The position numbers were made by a program, and so were the translations under genes. Below, piece after piece: positions 11,401-18,670 of a DNA stretch of 64,000 nt. Position 1 is the stretch's first letter. Each line of letters opens with the position of its first letter. The DNA comes from Trachythela sp. YZ-2020 (taxonomy: Eukaryota > Cnidaria > Anthozoa > Malacalcyonacea > Clavulariidae), in contig JADLSH010000316.1 in NCBI GenBank assembly GCA_016169945.1, forward strand, positions 682,001-746,000. Reading direction: 5' to 3'. The notes beneath the pieces were generated by a model that was not told the DNA's origin, did no database searches, and was given only the letters and a program-made list of their open reading frames with translations.

Positions 11401-12231
11401 GATGATTACATAATTTTAGAGGATAACATGTCTCTAATTATGATGAGACCGAGATCAACCAAGTTAAACAAACCCATCTTCGCGGGGTTAAACATACTTG
11501 ATGACTCAAAAGTTGATATGTATGAATGGCACTATAACTATTTTAAGAAAAAGTGGCCTGAATCAAAACTCAAGCTAAACTATATGGACACAGATGGTTT
11601 CATTTACACAATACGAACAAAAGACTTTTACGAGGACATAAAACCAGACCTTGAAACTAAGTGGGACACAAGTAACTTTGAACAACCAAACAAGATGGGA
11701 ATACCCAAAGTTAATATGAAAGTACCTGCCATGATTAAGTTAGAGTCAGGAGACAAAATAATAGAGGGAGCGGTATCGGTAAGTGCAAAAGTGTACTCGT
11801 TACAAGTTAAACATTCAGAGGTTAGAAACAAAGATGGTGAACTAATGGAACTAAAAGACAACACCGTTAGAAAATGTAAGGGAGCCGATAGACATAAGGT
11901 TAAGGGCTTCTCATTCAAAGACTTTCAAGATTGTCTTTTAGATGATACAACAAAGAGTATAACCACCAACAGAATTAGGACTAGGGACTTCGAAATCTTT
12001 ACAGAACGAAGTAGTAAGATCGCTCTTAGAAACACAGACGACAAGCGAGCGATAGACGATGAAAGTGCTGGTGGTGTTGATGATGTTGGTGGTGTTGATA
12101 CTTATGCATATGGTCACTGGCGAATACGAGATAATTATGTGATAAGTAAGCACTCAGTACCATCACCTAAGATGGGTACCTTGATGCAGTTATGTGTTAA
12201 CGCCTTACCTAAAATAAAATCCAAATCCTAG
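8419..12231 (+). CDS. polB: Protein-primed family B DNA polymerase (pPolB)
   Basis: This 1270-residue protein replicates the element, presumably from a protein primer at the termini. Exonuclease motifs are seen as ADSE (D372, E374), HNLEGYD (N524, D529) and FKDS (D607). Polymerase motifs are PDVNALY (motif A, D810), KLGPNSVFGK (motif B, 956-965) and YMDTDG (motif C, D1057 and D1059). The N-terminal third is the long linker usual in Polinton polymerases, with a C2H2-like finger near residues 314-334. An endonuclease VII-like Cys/His cluster (CCICKSG, then HHDHYTGEFLGIAHNDCN) lies at about 465-510. The ATG follows the terminal-repeat block AATAAATAAAAGAT. A GC palindrome at 10153-10170 is translated in frame as RASAP. 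The gene is intact and converges on the penton gene. Confidence 0.96.
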   Translation: MNNLNNLNNNFQTPVAPPRPRRQAQKEQRELEAQRQVQPELIRQAHDGVLNDYKIENKTSLLPKELLELLKPQILSVIKSHIPAKFTIKIHAVFKNTKEDGTFKFETKFISSDSVTVKNKNSTLVVEWRKLNGSLRTKMASFLIEKSGWSLSKIFGVHINTAKLESQGGGNYVELPEWLKKKRAVINIKSWGDKCFIYAVDRSLNPKVKDQERVDKTLKSCETEYNLKGITFPVTVDQFELFEKLNDIRLVAYRLDDSRDEYGGENKVIETLYPSEFEASREAVILLYKNHYMTVRSESRLFGRHGVEAKSFPCRRCVNFFPTQEKLDIHLNMCVKQTVGRITFPKTANGGNILKFKSWGKTIRAPLIIIADSEAILKKLEPETTSTGIPMSTIKLNKHIPSGFGFYEIHSDGEYKYHKTLGSNCGKDFVNKLYEIARSFYEKNEKSIPLEGHELMLANIALEQARSCCICKSGLVATSDDEEWDNHKPVRHHDHYTGEFLGIAHNDCNLLARRSKEIPVFFHNLEGYDIKAFIRELGNDSKERGKINIIASSIDKIIQLKKNVLVKTIIGYPPNKKTTRASAPDEDGHTVFDEKTKYLTYSLIFKDSLKHLGMSLAELIDNLGKEKFIMTKAGCKTDTQFDLIRKKGVYPYDYMDSEEKMLETQLPPQKCFFNLLTECDISEADYAHAQKVWTAFGCKTMQDYHDTYLWGDTAALADIFQEHRRKSLESFRLDPAWYPTAPSFFWQAMLLFTRVNIELISEENSDMYGFCESGIRGGMSMAVQRYSKANNKYMDSYNPDKVDSFIINPDVNALYASAEQRELPIKNHKHMDDKDLANWRDLGKSKDGLNRGCILKVDLSYPRHLHDEHNDLPLAPESFNPGSMAKLIPNLEDKKDYIVNDNALKKYEDLGIKVTKIHEGWMSDKSAWMKPFVDYCIEQRKKAAIEGDKFGVIYYKLGPNSVFGKTMENTRDRKRMVVTLSASQALKEVAKPTFDDYIILEDNMSLIMMRPRSTKLNKPIFAGLNILDDSKVDMYEWHYNYFKKKWPESKLKLNYMDTDGFIYTIRTKDFYEDIKPDLETKWDTSNFEQPNKMGIPKVNMKVPAMIKLESGDKIIEGAVSVSAKVYSLQVKHSEVRNKDGELMELKDNTVRKCKGADRHKVKGFSFKDFQDCLLDDTTKSITTNRIRTRDFEIFTERSSKIALRNTDDKRAIDDESAGGVDDVGGVDTYAYGHWRIRDNYVISKHSVPSPKMGTLMQLCVNALPKIKSKS
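10152..10170. repeat. GC-palindrome inside polB
   Basis: CGCGCGCAAGCGCGC is embedded in the AT-rich polymerase gene between the Exo II and Exo III motifs and is read as RASAP. The same string occurs at 17387-17402 and 22206-22221. Confidence 0.8.
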
Positions 12232-12269
12232 ACGCGCGTGTGGCATGAATTAGATACCCCCAAACATAT

Positions 12270-12297
12270 TTTTAGTAACCCTTATGGCTTACTAAAA
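12270..12297. terminator. Intergenic hairpin between convergent polB and penton genes
   Basis: TTTTAGTAA and TTACTAAAA form a perfect 9-bp stem around a 10-nt loop, midway between two convergent stop codons. It would fold on either strand and so could define both 3' ends. Termination or 3'-end processing is inferred from position. Confidence 0.6.
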
Positions 12298-12309
12298 CTA
12301 AGTAAAAAT

Positions 12310-12948
12310 TTAAACCATCTCAAGATCTAACAGAGCACTCATGTTTACATGTTTGTCAATGTTAGTCGTAAGTTTAAAACTCAATGAGTTAAAACTTTGT
12401 ACAATAGGTGTTTTTGAGTTGATGTTATCGTAGAACTCCAAGGTGTCTAATAAGAGCTGTGATGACGAGATAGGTAACGAAGCTATTATATTACTTGGCT
12501 TGCCTTTTGTGTCGAAGTTCTGGTAAGAGTTCACGATGCTACATTCGATGTTGATGTATTTTAAACCATGGTTAACATCAACATAACTGGGACTCGTGTG
12601 CCATGCGTCTTTGATCAACGCGGTGTCTGGTAAAAAACCCAACATAGGTCCTATGTTGTTTTCTAGGTTCAAAGATTTTTCAGATTTTATCGAACATGTT
12701 GAGTTTATGTGGTTTGCAACAAGTTCTATACCTTCGTCTTTTAATTTCTTTTGGATATCGGGAAATGTCCAGTAACCAGTTTCAAACACAATCTTATCGG
12801 TACCGTGTTGTATTTGATATCTGGTGACATTATGAAACTCCCAAAATATTGTCGCCGATCTGAGATATATCTTGCTCTTGTTATGTTGAAATATATCTAA
12901 ACTCACAGTCGTCTTGTTCTGTGGTACAAATACTGTTAACTTTGACAT
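12310..12948 (-). CDS. Probable minor capsid (penton, single jelly-roll) protein
   Basis: A 212-residue protein with predicted beta-rich character throughout. The pattern YVDVNHGLKYINIECSIV followed by a spaced SLPI resembles the Polinton/adintovirus penton proteins, where a similar G-x-x-x-hydrophobic strand precedes a conserved LP(V/I) turn. Its role would be to fill capsid vertices together with the major capsid protein. The start is immediately preceded by AAAATAAA and lies 35 bp from the divergent 476-residue gene, sharing a promoter region that holds a GCGCTAGCGC palindrome. Assignment is by pattern and length only; another virion protein is possible. Confidence 0.65.
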   Translation of the reverse strand: MSKLTVFVPQNKTTVSLDIFQHNKSKIYLRSATIFWEFHNVTRYQIQHGTDKIVFETGYWTFPDIQKKLKDEGIELVANHINSTCSIKSEKSLNLENNIGPMLGFLPDTALIKDAWHTSPSYVDVNHGLKYINIECSIVNSYQNFDTKGKPSNIIASLPISSSQLLLDTLEFYDNINSKTPIVQSFNSLSFKLTTNIDKHVNMSALLDLEMV

Positions 12949-12983
12949 TTTATTTTACGCGCTAGCGCGACAAAACAAATAAA
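12949..12983. promoter_or_regulatory. 35-bp divergent promoter region
   Basis: The spacer between two divergent start codons is symmetric: AATAAA abuts each ATG and a GC palindrome (CGCGCTAGCGCG) sits in the centre. Such a short spacer must hold the promoters or initiators of both genes. Confidence 0.55.
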
Positions 12984-14414
12984 ATGACTAGTCAACAATT
13001 GTTTAAAGAAAAATATCCATACGCAGATGTCGATAAGTTCATGTTTCAACCTGTAAAAGATTACTCGGGAAAAACTTTGTTTGTACGAACAATGTTTGTA
13101 CATAACAAAAGAGCCTACGACATAAAAGCAAAGAGCTTTGCGTTTGGTTGGGCGTTAGACTGGCAACCTAGAATTTGGAACACAAAAGGTGTTGTACAAG
13201 GATTTACAAAAGGACCCGGCGCGCTTCGCGCACCCTATGTCGATAACCCAAAAAGAATGAACATTTTTGTAAATGAGACAATGAGTTTTTACCCAACATT
13301 TCCAGACCTAGTAATAACTTCTAACATGGAAAAGTTTAACGACTACACTGAAAATCCATATCTGGCTTCTTGTTTGGCAGCTTACATCGCAACTTATGTT
13401 TGTGGTATTAGCACAAAACATTTTGACAACACAATAGTTGGTAACTTGGCAAGGTACCACTTGTACTACCACATGCGAAGGTTCATAAGAAATCCCAGTT
13501 CTATGAACAGATTTTTAAACCAAAGGATAAAAAATATAATAAGTAACAACATTCCAGTCGTGTACGAGTGGTCAACAGAATTTCATCACGGTCAAGAACA
13601 GTTGGGGACTTGGTTAGCAAAACAACCACATGGAAGTGTTAAGAATGCCAGACCAGAGATTAGGGCAGGGTTTGGTCAATCTGGTATTAGATACGAGAAG
13701 CGCGGTGACCGAACTATAAAAAGTTTGGACGACTACAAAATGTTCGTTGCAACAAAGTCAACAGGACTAACACAAACAGGTCAACTGTTATTTCAACAAA
13801 GTTTAGAGTCTTATGTGTACTGTGTGCTTGGTGCACAGGCAAGTACAAGATGGGTCATCGTTGGAAATGGTGCCAAGTCTTTACAAACACAAGAGGTCTT
13901 TAAAAAACTAGTTGAGGATACAATCATACAAGACGACCAAACAGTGACCATTTCTAACATGAGGAATGCGATAAAAGGTACCAATGTCATTTTAAACTTT
14001 GCAATTAGTCCAGGACTTATTCTAATTCCAAATGACATGATAATTTTAAAACAAAAAATACAAGGTTACAACAACATTTTAACGGTAGCTGGCGAGGGCA
14101 TGACATTTGGTCATAACGAAAATGTTAACAAAGTCGTGACGCCACCACTGCGCGTAAGCGCGCCACAAGTGAGCACACCACCGCGCGTAAGCGCGCCTGT
14201 TACAAGCGCACCAATCATACAAAACCCAAACCCAACCTCACGCGCTGGCGCGCTCGAAGAAGTTTTAAATAGCGCGCAAGCGCGTCCTAATGTTTCTGCA
14301 CTTAGGTCAGTAGATGTTCCAGAATATGATTACACAAGTGACTACGAAATGACAGCGTTATTAGTATTGACAGCGGCAACAGGTTATATTATGAAATTTT
14401 TGTTATTATCCTAA
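12984..14414 (+). CDS. Polinton protein of unknown function with C-terminal membrane anchor (476 aa)
   Basis: I do not recognise the family. The first 380 residues look globular. Residues about 390-450 form a low-complexity, Pro/Ser/Ala-rich linker made largely of translated GC palindromes (RVSAP twice, RAGAL, SAQARP). The last 22 residues (TALLVLTAATGYIMKFLLLS) form a probable transmembrane helix, so the protein is tail-anchored, perhaps in a virion or assembly membrane. It is placed between the penton and major capsid genes and is followed after 11 bp by another membrane protein, so the two may be co-transcribed. AATAAA abuts the start. A palindrome at about 13219-13234 is also in frame (GALRAP). 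Confidence 0.75.
   Translation: MTSQQLFKEKYPYADVDKFMFQPVKDYSGKTLFVRTMFVHNKRAYDIKAKSFAFGWALDWQPRIWNTKGVVQGFTKGPGALRAPYVDNPKRMNIFVNETMSFYPTFPDLVITSNMEKFNDYTENPYLASCLAAYIATYVCGISTKHFDNTIVGNLARYHLYYHMRRFIRNPSSMNRFLNQRIKNIISNNIPVVYEWSTEFHHGQEQLGTWLAKQPHGSVKNARPEIRAGFGQSGIRYEKRGDRTIKSLDDYKMFVATKSTGLTQTGQLLFQQSLESYVYCVLGAQASTRWVIVGNGAKSLQTQEVFKKLVEDTIIQDDQTVTISNMRNAIKGTNVILNFAISPGLILIPNDMIILKQKIQGYNNILTVAGEGMTFGHNENVNKVVTPPLRVSAPQVSTPPRVSAPVTSAPIIQNPNPTSRAGALEEVLNSAQARPNVSALRSVDVPEYDYTSDYEMTALLVLTAATGYIMKFLLLS
14148..14290. repeat. Cluster of four GC palindromes in the 476-aa gene
   Basis: GCGCGTAAGCGCGCC occurs at about 14150 and 14182, ACGCGCTGGCGCGC at 14240 and AGCGCGCAAGCGCG at 14270. All are in frame without stops and expand the linker before the membrane anchor. 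Confidence 0.8.
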
Positions 14415-14425
14415 TAGAATAAAAT

Positions 14426-14857
14426 ATGAGTGACAACGATAACAAAGACAACGCACACGCGCCGAAGGCGAGCGAGCCGAAGGCGAGAGCGAACCAAATA
14501 ACTGATGAAAATATCACAGAGACCGATCAAGAAAGAAAAGCTGCTTGTGAGAAACTTAGTGATCTGTCACGAAAGGCTCGTGAACGCGCTGCGCCTAATA
14601 AAAGAAAGCTGGCAAAGCCAAAACAATGTGAGGCATCTTTAACTTCAGATATTCCTTATCTGTTATTTTTAAAAATAATAGGTATTCTTTGGGGGTTAAG
14701 TTGTTTTTGGACTTATTGCACATCAGCATTACCATCATCGGGGTCAAAAACAAGCGAGACAAAAGTTCCAGGCGCAAGCAAGACACGAGCCGAAGGCGAG
14801 AGCGCGCCTGTGCATAAAATGAAAGACCCACCAAATCTAGTAAATTTAGACGACTAA
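14426..14857 (+). CDS. Small single-pass membrane protein, palindrome-encoded tails (143 aa)
   Basis: No family recognised. A charged N-terminal half (many Lys, Arg, Glu) is followed by one hydrophobic helix at about residues 77-100 (LLFLKIIGILWGLSCFW) and a polar C-terminus. The N-terminal APKASEPKARA and the C-terminal TRAEGESAP stretches are translated copies of the GAGCCGAAGGCGAG repeat found between genes elsewhere in the element. The AATAAAAT start context, 11-bp gap to the upstream gene and hairpin just downstream support a real gene. Confidence 0.65.
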   Translation: MSDNDNKDNAHAPKASEPKARANQITDENITETDQERKAACEKLSDLSRKARERAAPNKRKLAKPKQCEASLTSDIPYLLFLKIIGILWGLSCFWTYCTSALPSSGSKTSETKVPGASKTRAEGESAPVHKMKDPPNLVNLDD

Positions 14858-14894
14858 CTAAATGGGTATGTGTAAGCCTAGCAAGCGTGTTAGA

Positions 14895-14920
14895 TTTCTA
14901 ATCCATGTCAGGATTAGAAA
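14895..14920. terminator. Intergenic hairpin, 10-bp perfect stem
   Basis: TTTCTAATCC and GGATTAGAAA around a 6-nt loop, between the convergent ends of the 143-aa gene and the major capsid gene. Same position class as 12270-12297. Confidence 0.6.
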
Positions 14921-14935
14921 ACTTTTTACTTTGAT

Positions 14936-16156
14936 CTAAAACTCAATACTTTTTAGTTGCTTACCAACTATGTTAACCACCCCATCTGAAACAATGAACA
15001 CATAACATGTTAGGTCTTTTGTGGTAACCCTTTTTTTAATTTCTAAGAGCACACCGTCTTGCGTGTTAAGAATCTTTCGTCCAATCCCAGCTACCTTTGG
15101 GTCACAAACAGTTCTCATGTCAATGACCAGTGCAAACTTGTTACCTGTGTAAAAGTCTTCTATGCTCAAAGTGTCGGTTGTATAATCCAAGAAGAAGTTC
15201 TCGGCAGATCTAAAGAGGTTGTGTTCTTCGAGACCTTGAGAGTACAACGCGTTTGGACTTCCCTCAATGGCAACTTTAACACTCGTTATGTTAGGATACA
15301 CGAAGTGTTCTGAGTCAACTGTGTCATCTCGAAACAGAAGTACGATACCTCTCATTGACTTTCTGGGCACATTGATGTTCAAATTTACCAATGTCGAACC
15401 CTTTGCCCATGTCTCTTTTTTCATCAACATCACTTGTTCGTAAATGAGAGACCTGCCAATGTTGTAAGAGTTTAACGCTTGATTGTACATTTCTTGCGAC
15501 ATGATCGTCTCGTACTCGAGATGAAGGTCTTCAACTGTGTAACCAGCGACTGCCTGACCAGATTGCGCCTTCATAATTTCTGTGGCAGGTGGTAGTGTAA
15601 TTTTGTACCTGAAATTTGACTTCATACCATATGGCGCGTACAACCCTTGGTCGTTCAAAATTTTACCAATTGGGATGTGAACTTTGGTTTTGTACAACTC
15701 GCCAAAGTACTTGTCGGCTTTCACAGCTTTGTCACCAGAGTCATCGCCGCTCATAAGTTTACGAGTGTTTTCGTTAGCCACTCCTTGACATATCAAGTTC
15801 TTTCTTTCGTCTTTTGTTTTCCAAAGTGCTTTGTACACTTCGTACTGGGACTCGCCTAGGTTGTCGTACACAACCTGACCATCGACGGTTACTTCTAACT
15901 TATTTTGTAAAAGACTAGCTAGGTTGTTTAAAAACCACGACTTGGTGTTCTTACTTTTAAACGAACCTACGATGTACAACGAGCCAGGAACCAGACAAAC
16001 ATTCTCGTATAGTTTTGGAATGTTAATGTAAAGTTCTTGGTTCTCTGTTATCTCTGTTGGTGTTAGCGTAAATATATTTTGTTTTTTAGGACCACGAATT
16101 TGAGAGTAAGTAATCTTCTCATATGTGGGTAAAAGTTCGTTAACTTTGTGATTCAT
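14936..16156 (-). CDS. Major capsid protein (double jelly-roll)
   Basis: A 406-residue protein. Diagnostic features are the strand SMRGIVLLFRD (about 265-275), then YPNITSVKVAIEGSPNALYS (about 289-308) and a later hydrophobic strand FALVIDMRT, a series typical of the second jelly roll of Polinton and adintovirus major capsid proteins. It would form the trimeric hexons of an icosahedral particle. It is shorter than many Polinton capsid proteins (often above 450 residues) but appears uninterrupted. AATAAATG overlaps the start, and the upstream 82-bp region is shared with the divergent 79-aa gene. Confidence 0.85.
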   Translation of the reverse strand: MNHKVNELLPTYEKITYSQIRGPKKQNIFTLTPTEITENQELYINIPKLYENVCLVPGSLYIVGSFKSKNTKSWFLNNLASLLQNKLEVTVDGQVVYDNLGESQYEVYKALWKTKDERKNLICQGVANENTRKLMSGDDSGDKAVKADKYFGELYKTKVHIPIGKILNDQGLYAPYGMKSNFRYKITLPPATEIMKAQSGQAVAGYTVEDLHLEYETIMSQEMYNQALNSYNIGRSLIYEQVMLMKKETWAKGSTLVNLNINVPRKSMRGIVLLFRDDTVDSEHFVYPNITSVKVAIEGSPNALYSQGLEEHNLFRSAENFFLDYTTDTLSIEDFYTGNKFALVIDMRTVCDPKVAGIGRKILNTQDGVLLEIKKRVTTKDLTCYVFIVSDGVVNIVGKQLKSIEF

Positions 16157-16238
16157 TTATTATCTACTGTGTGTGTAGCGCGCTTGCGCGCGTGCACAGT
16201 TTCGTTCGCATGTCTCGCTCACTCATATAATAAATTAA
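16157..16238. promoter_or_regulatory. Divergent promoter region, capsid and 79-aa genes
   Basis: An 82-bp spacer with AATAA at each start codon and a central AGCGCGCTTGCGCGCG palindrome at about 16178-16193, the same architecture as 12949-12983. Confidence 0.5.
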
Positions 16239-16478
16239 ATGGCTGGAGTATTTAAAGACTTACCGAAAGAGTTATATGACTCACTATTAATTGTGGCAGG
16301 CGCTGTCGCAGTCTCATTTGTTAGTAAAAAAATAATGAAAGACCCATTGAGCATTCCAACAACTATGGAAGGGCTCTTGAAACTGACGGCTGCGTTTGGT
16401 ATCAGTACGAGTGTAATTAAAGTGTTGCAAGCAAAGAAAATGTTACCTGACAACCCATTCAAAGAAGCATCTGGTTAA
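16239..16478 (+). CDS. Small hydrophobic membrane protein (79 aa)
   Basis: Contains two hydrophobic stretches: SLLIVAGAVAVSFVS (about 15-29) and a weaker one at LLKLTAAFGISTSVIKVL (about 46-63). No named family is known to me. It is followed by the 142-aa membrane protein after a 36-bp spacer filled with a GAGCCGAAGGCGAG repeat, and the pair sits next to the major capsid gene, which fits a virion or morphogenesis role. Confidence 0.7.
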   Translation: MAGVFKDLPKELYDSLLIVAGAVAVSFVSKKIMKDPLSIPTTMEGLLKLTAAFGISTSVIKVLQAKKMLPDNPFKEASG

Positions 16479-16484
16479 ATACGA

Positions 16485-16512
16485 GCGACGAGCCGAAGGC
16501 GAGCGCGAGAAT
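16485..16512. repeat. GAGCCGAAGGCGAG intergenic repeat
   Basis: CGACGAGCCGAAGGCGAGCG fills the spacer between two small membrane-protein genes. The same family occurs at about 14462-14490, 14788-14803 and 21768-21783. Confidence 0.75.
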
Positions 16513-16514
16513 AA

Positions 16515-16943
16515 ATGGCTACAACAATTGCGTTATCTGGTCTGTTTAATGCGGTGGCGTTTACAGGTGCCGGTTACCTATTTAGACTTTTAGATCACAA
16601 AGGTTACCAGACAGAAATTAAAAGACACAACCTCGCGATGGAAGATTTAACAGCGGCAAAGAACAAGTGGTACGAGAAACAAGCTACTAACAAGGAAAAA
16701 ATAACAGCAATGCGACGACAACTTTTAGATGCAAATAGTGACATGAACTCTGTTAACGCGTCATTAAGAGAACTGCAAAAAATAACACATCAAAGTAAGG
16801 CGCGCAAAGCGCCTCAGGTGTTTACGAGACATCCAATGATATCAGATTTTTACAAACCATCAAAAGAGATGGATGAGTACAAGCATGTTGCAGTTGGACT
16901 AACTGGATTAGGAGTTGGTTGGGTGTTAGCGGTGATGTTGTAA
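16515..16943 (+). CDS. Polinton membrane/coiled-coil protein (142 aa)
   Basis: The protein has a hydrophobic N-terminus (TIALSGLFNAVAFTGAGYLF, 3-22), a charged heptad-like central region (about 30-95) and a C-terminal hydrophobic helix (VAVGLTGLGVGWVLAVML). Proteins of this plan, opening with ALSGLFN...GYLF, are to my knowledge common in cnidarian Polintons but have no assigned function. An in-frame palindrome (KARKAP, about 16799-16815) lies between the coil and the tail. AATAAATG overlaps the start and a hairpin follows the stop by 15 bp. Confidence 0.75.
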   Translation: MATTIALSGLFNAVAFTGAGYLFRLLDHKGYQTEIKRHNLAMEDLTAAKNKWYEKQATNKEKITAMRRQLLDANSDMNSVNASLRELQKITHQSKARKAPQVFTRHPMISDFYKPSKEMDEYKHVAVGLTGLGVGWVLAVML

Positions 16944-16957
16944 ATTACTGAAATATA

Positions 16958-16983
16958 TTTCATAACTCTCGCGAGTTACGAAA
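16958..16983. terminator. Hairpin after the 142-aa gene
   Basis: TTTCATAACTC and GAGTTACGAAA pair with one mismatch. It belongs to the TTTCATAAC/GTTATGAAA subfamily, also seen at 17152 and 25761. Confidence 0.55.
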
Positions 16984-17279
16984 AATGGTATTAAACAATG
17001 TGAAAAAAAGAGAAGCCAACATGAATTATGTAAATTTAAAGTTATACTCCCAGTAGTTCTTTATTATCTAAGATTAATATATGTCTTGCTCTCGCTACGC
17101 TCGTACATTTCTATAAGACCGCACGCCTTACACCTAACACAGAGTTTAAAATTTTCATAACGACTTGTGCGTTATGAAAAAGGAAAAGAATGCCGATACT
17201 AAAAAACTTCAAATTCAAAAAATGACAGAATGGAAAAAAAAGCAGATGTTATTACGCGCGCTTTATTGTATACTTTATT
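16984..17279. other. Polinton intergenic stretch with two doubtful micro-ORFs
   Basis: Holds the 17152-17180 hairpin, a GAGCGAG-type repeat near 17086-17101, and TTATACTCCCAGT (17042), which recurs at 21967. A 43-codon frame, 17174-17305, starts inside the hairpin and overlaps the zinc-finger gene; it lacks the AATAAA start context, so I do not call it a gene. Confidence 0.45.
17152..17180. terminator. Hairpin downstream of the zinc-finger gene
   Basis: TTTTCATAACG and CGTTATGAAAA form a perfect 11-bp stem with a 7-nt loop. It lies 100 bp beyond the stop of the minus-strand C2H2 gene and may mark its 3' end. Confidence 0.55.
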
Positions 17280-17531
17280 TCAATCAAAATGTTTTGTTTT
17301 TTTAGTGTGTTTTAATAATCCTTTCAATGTATTAAAAGATGTTTTACATATAGGACAAATATGATCATAATATTTGTCAGGCGCGCTTGCGCGCGGTACC
17401 ACGACTTGTTCACCATGTCTGGCTTTTTCATGTAATTTAATACCTGTTTTAGTTCCCTCATATTCATCACAATAATCACAATAAATTATTCCATCACTCA
17501 CATATCTTACTCCATTTATTTTACTTGACAT
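17280..17531 (-). CDS. Two-finger C2H2 zinc protein (83 aa)
   Basis: Two fingers are visible: CDYCDEYEGTKTGIKLHEKARH (first Cys pair near residue 18) and CPICKTSFNTLKGLLKHTKKTKH near the C-terminus. Between them an in-frame GC palindrome is read as PRASAPD. It probably binds DNA or RNA; a role as transcription regulator is inference. The gene diverges from the integrase gene with an 88-bp spacer. Its start context is AGTAAAATG, one of two exceptions to the AATAAA pattern. Confidence 0.75.
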   Translation of the reverse strand: MSSKINGVRYVSDGIIYCDYCDEYEGTKTGIKLHEKARHGEQVVVPRASAPDKYYDHICPICKTSFNTLKGLLKHTKKTKHFD

Positions 17532-17619
17532 TTTACTTTTTTCTTGAGTGTGTCTTAGAGAAAAAACAATTTTTTACTTTTTATCTTTTTTCATGTCATG
17601 ACGGGGTGTGAAATAAAAA

Positions 17620-18654
17620 ATGACATCCACACATTTTGAAACAGAACAAGGTCTTCGGGATTTGTACCACTCACCTGGTACCGGTTATCAGTCTATCGAA
17701 AGACTGTATCAAAAAGCAAAGGAAACCGGGTTAGATGTCACTCGTAAACAAGTCAAAGAGTGGATCTTAACTCAAAAGACTTACACCATGACAAAACAAA
17801 AAAGTGGTAAGCATGTCTATCGTAAGACGATGGTCTATGATCTTGGGCAACAACTACAATTAGACTTAGTTGATATGACAGAGGGTCGTAAGGCTACTAA
17901 CGATGGCTATCGTTGGATTTTAACATCAATAGAAATATTATCAAGATATGCTTTCACAGAGCCAAGCAAGACAAAAGGTGGTCTCGATGTCTCTCACGCT
18001 ATGGAAAAAATATTAGAGCAGTTTAAAGTTAGGTTTGGTAAGTACCCAGATGTTGTACAATACGACGACGGTAACGAATTTAAAAACAAAAATGTCAACG
18101 CGTTACTTGACAAACTTGGAATAAGACATTTTACAACACTTATTAAGATAGGAGTGATCGGTAAAAACAAAGGCAAGGCATTTTTTAACAGAAAGGCAGC
18201 CCTCGTTGAGAGACTAAACAGAACTCTTAAAACAACGATGTGGAAATATTTTACCGAGCATGATACCAAAAAGTGGTTAGATATTTTAGATGATGTAACA
18301 TTTAACTATAACCATAGCGTGCACAGAAGCATCAAGATGAAACCAGCAGATGTCAACGAGAAAAACAAAGACGAAGTCATGGTTACTTTGTACGAGACGC
18401 GCGGGAATGAGGAATTAAAAAATCCACGATATAAAGTTGGTGATATCGTCAGGGTTGAAAAATATCATACTGGTACAAGATTTGTAAAAGGTTACACTGT
18501 TAACTTTACAGAAGAAACATTTAAAATTATAGAAGTTAATCATGGCATCCCTGTCATGTACAAAATACAAGACATAGCAACTGGTGAAAAAATACACGGT
18601 AAATTTTACGAGAGAGAACTTAGCGAAGTGAACGACGAGCGAGAGCGAGAGTGA
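17620..18654 (+). CDS. int: Retroviral-type integrase (rve family)
   Basis: This 344-residue protein inserts the element and generates the 6-bp duplication. The catalytic triad appears as QLDLVD (D82), YDDGNEF (D149) and ALVERLNRTLK (E197). The last two are separated by 47 residues rather than the usual 35 because of an extra stretch around KIGVIGKNKGKAFFNRK. A SH3/chromo-like C-terminal region (RYKVGDIVRVEKY onward, about 267-335) follows. The final residues (NDERERE) are translated from a GAGCGAGAG repeat. It is followed after 16 bp by the 613-aa gene, so co-transcription is likely. Confidence 0.95.
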   Translation: MTSTHFETEQGLRDLYHSPGTGYQSIERLYQKAKETGLDVTRKQVKEWILTQKTYTMTKQKSGKHVYRKTMVYDLGQQLQLDLVDMTEGRKATNDGYRWILTSIEILSRYAFTEPSKTKGGLDVSHAMEKILEQFKVRFGKYPDVVQYDDGNEFKNKNVNALLDKLGIRHFTTLIKIGVIGKNKGKAFFNRKAALVERLNRTLKTTMWKYFTEHDTKKWLDILDDVTFNYNHSVHRSIKMKPADVNEKNKDEVMVTLYETRGNEELKNPRYKVGDIVRVEKYHTGTRFVKGYTVNFTEETFKIIEVNHGIPVMYKIQDIATGEKIHGKFYERELSEVNDERERE

Positions 18655-18670
18655 GCGGTTAAATAAAATA

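Noticed and set aside
17174..17305. 43-codon ORF starting in a hairpin
   Set aside because: Lacks the start context of the other Polinton genes and overlaps the zinc-finger gene.
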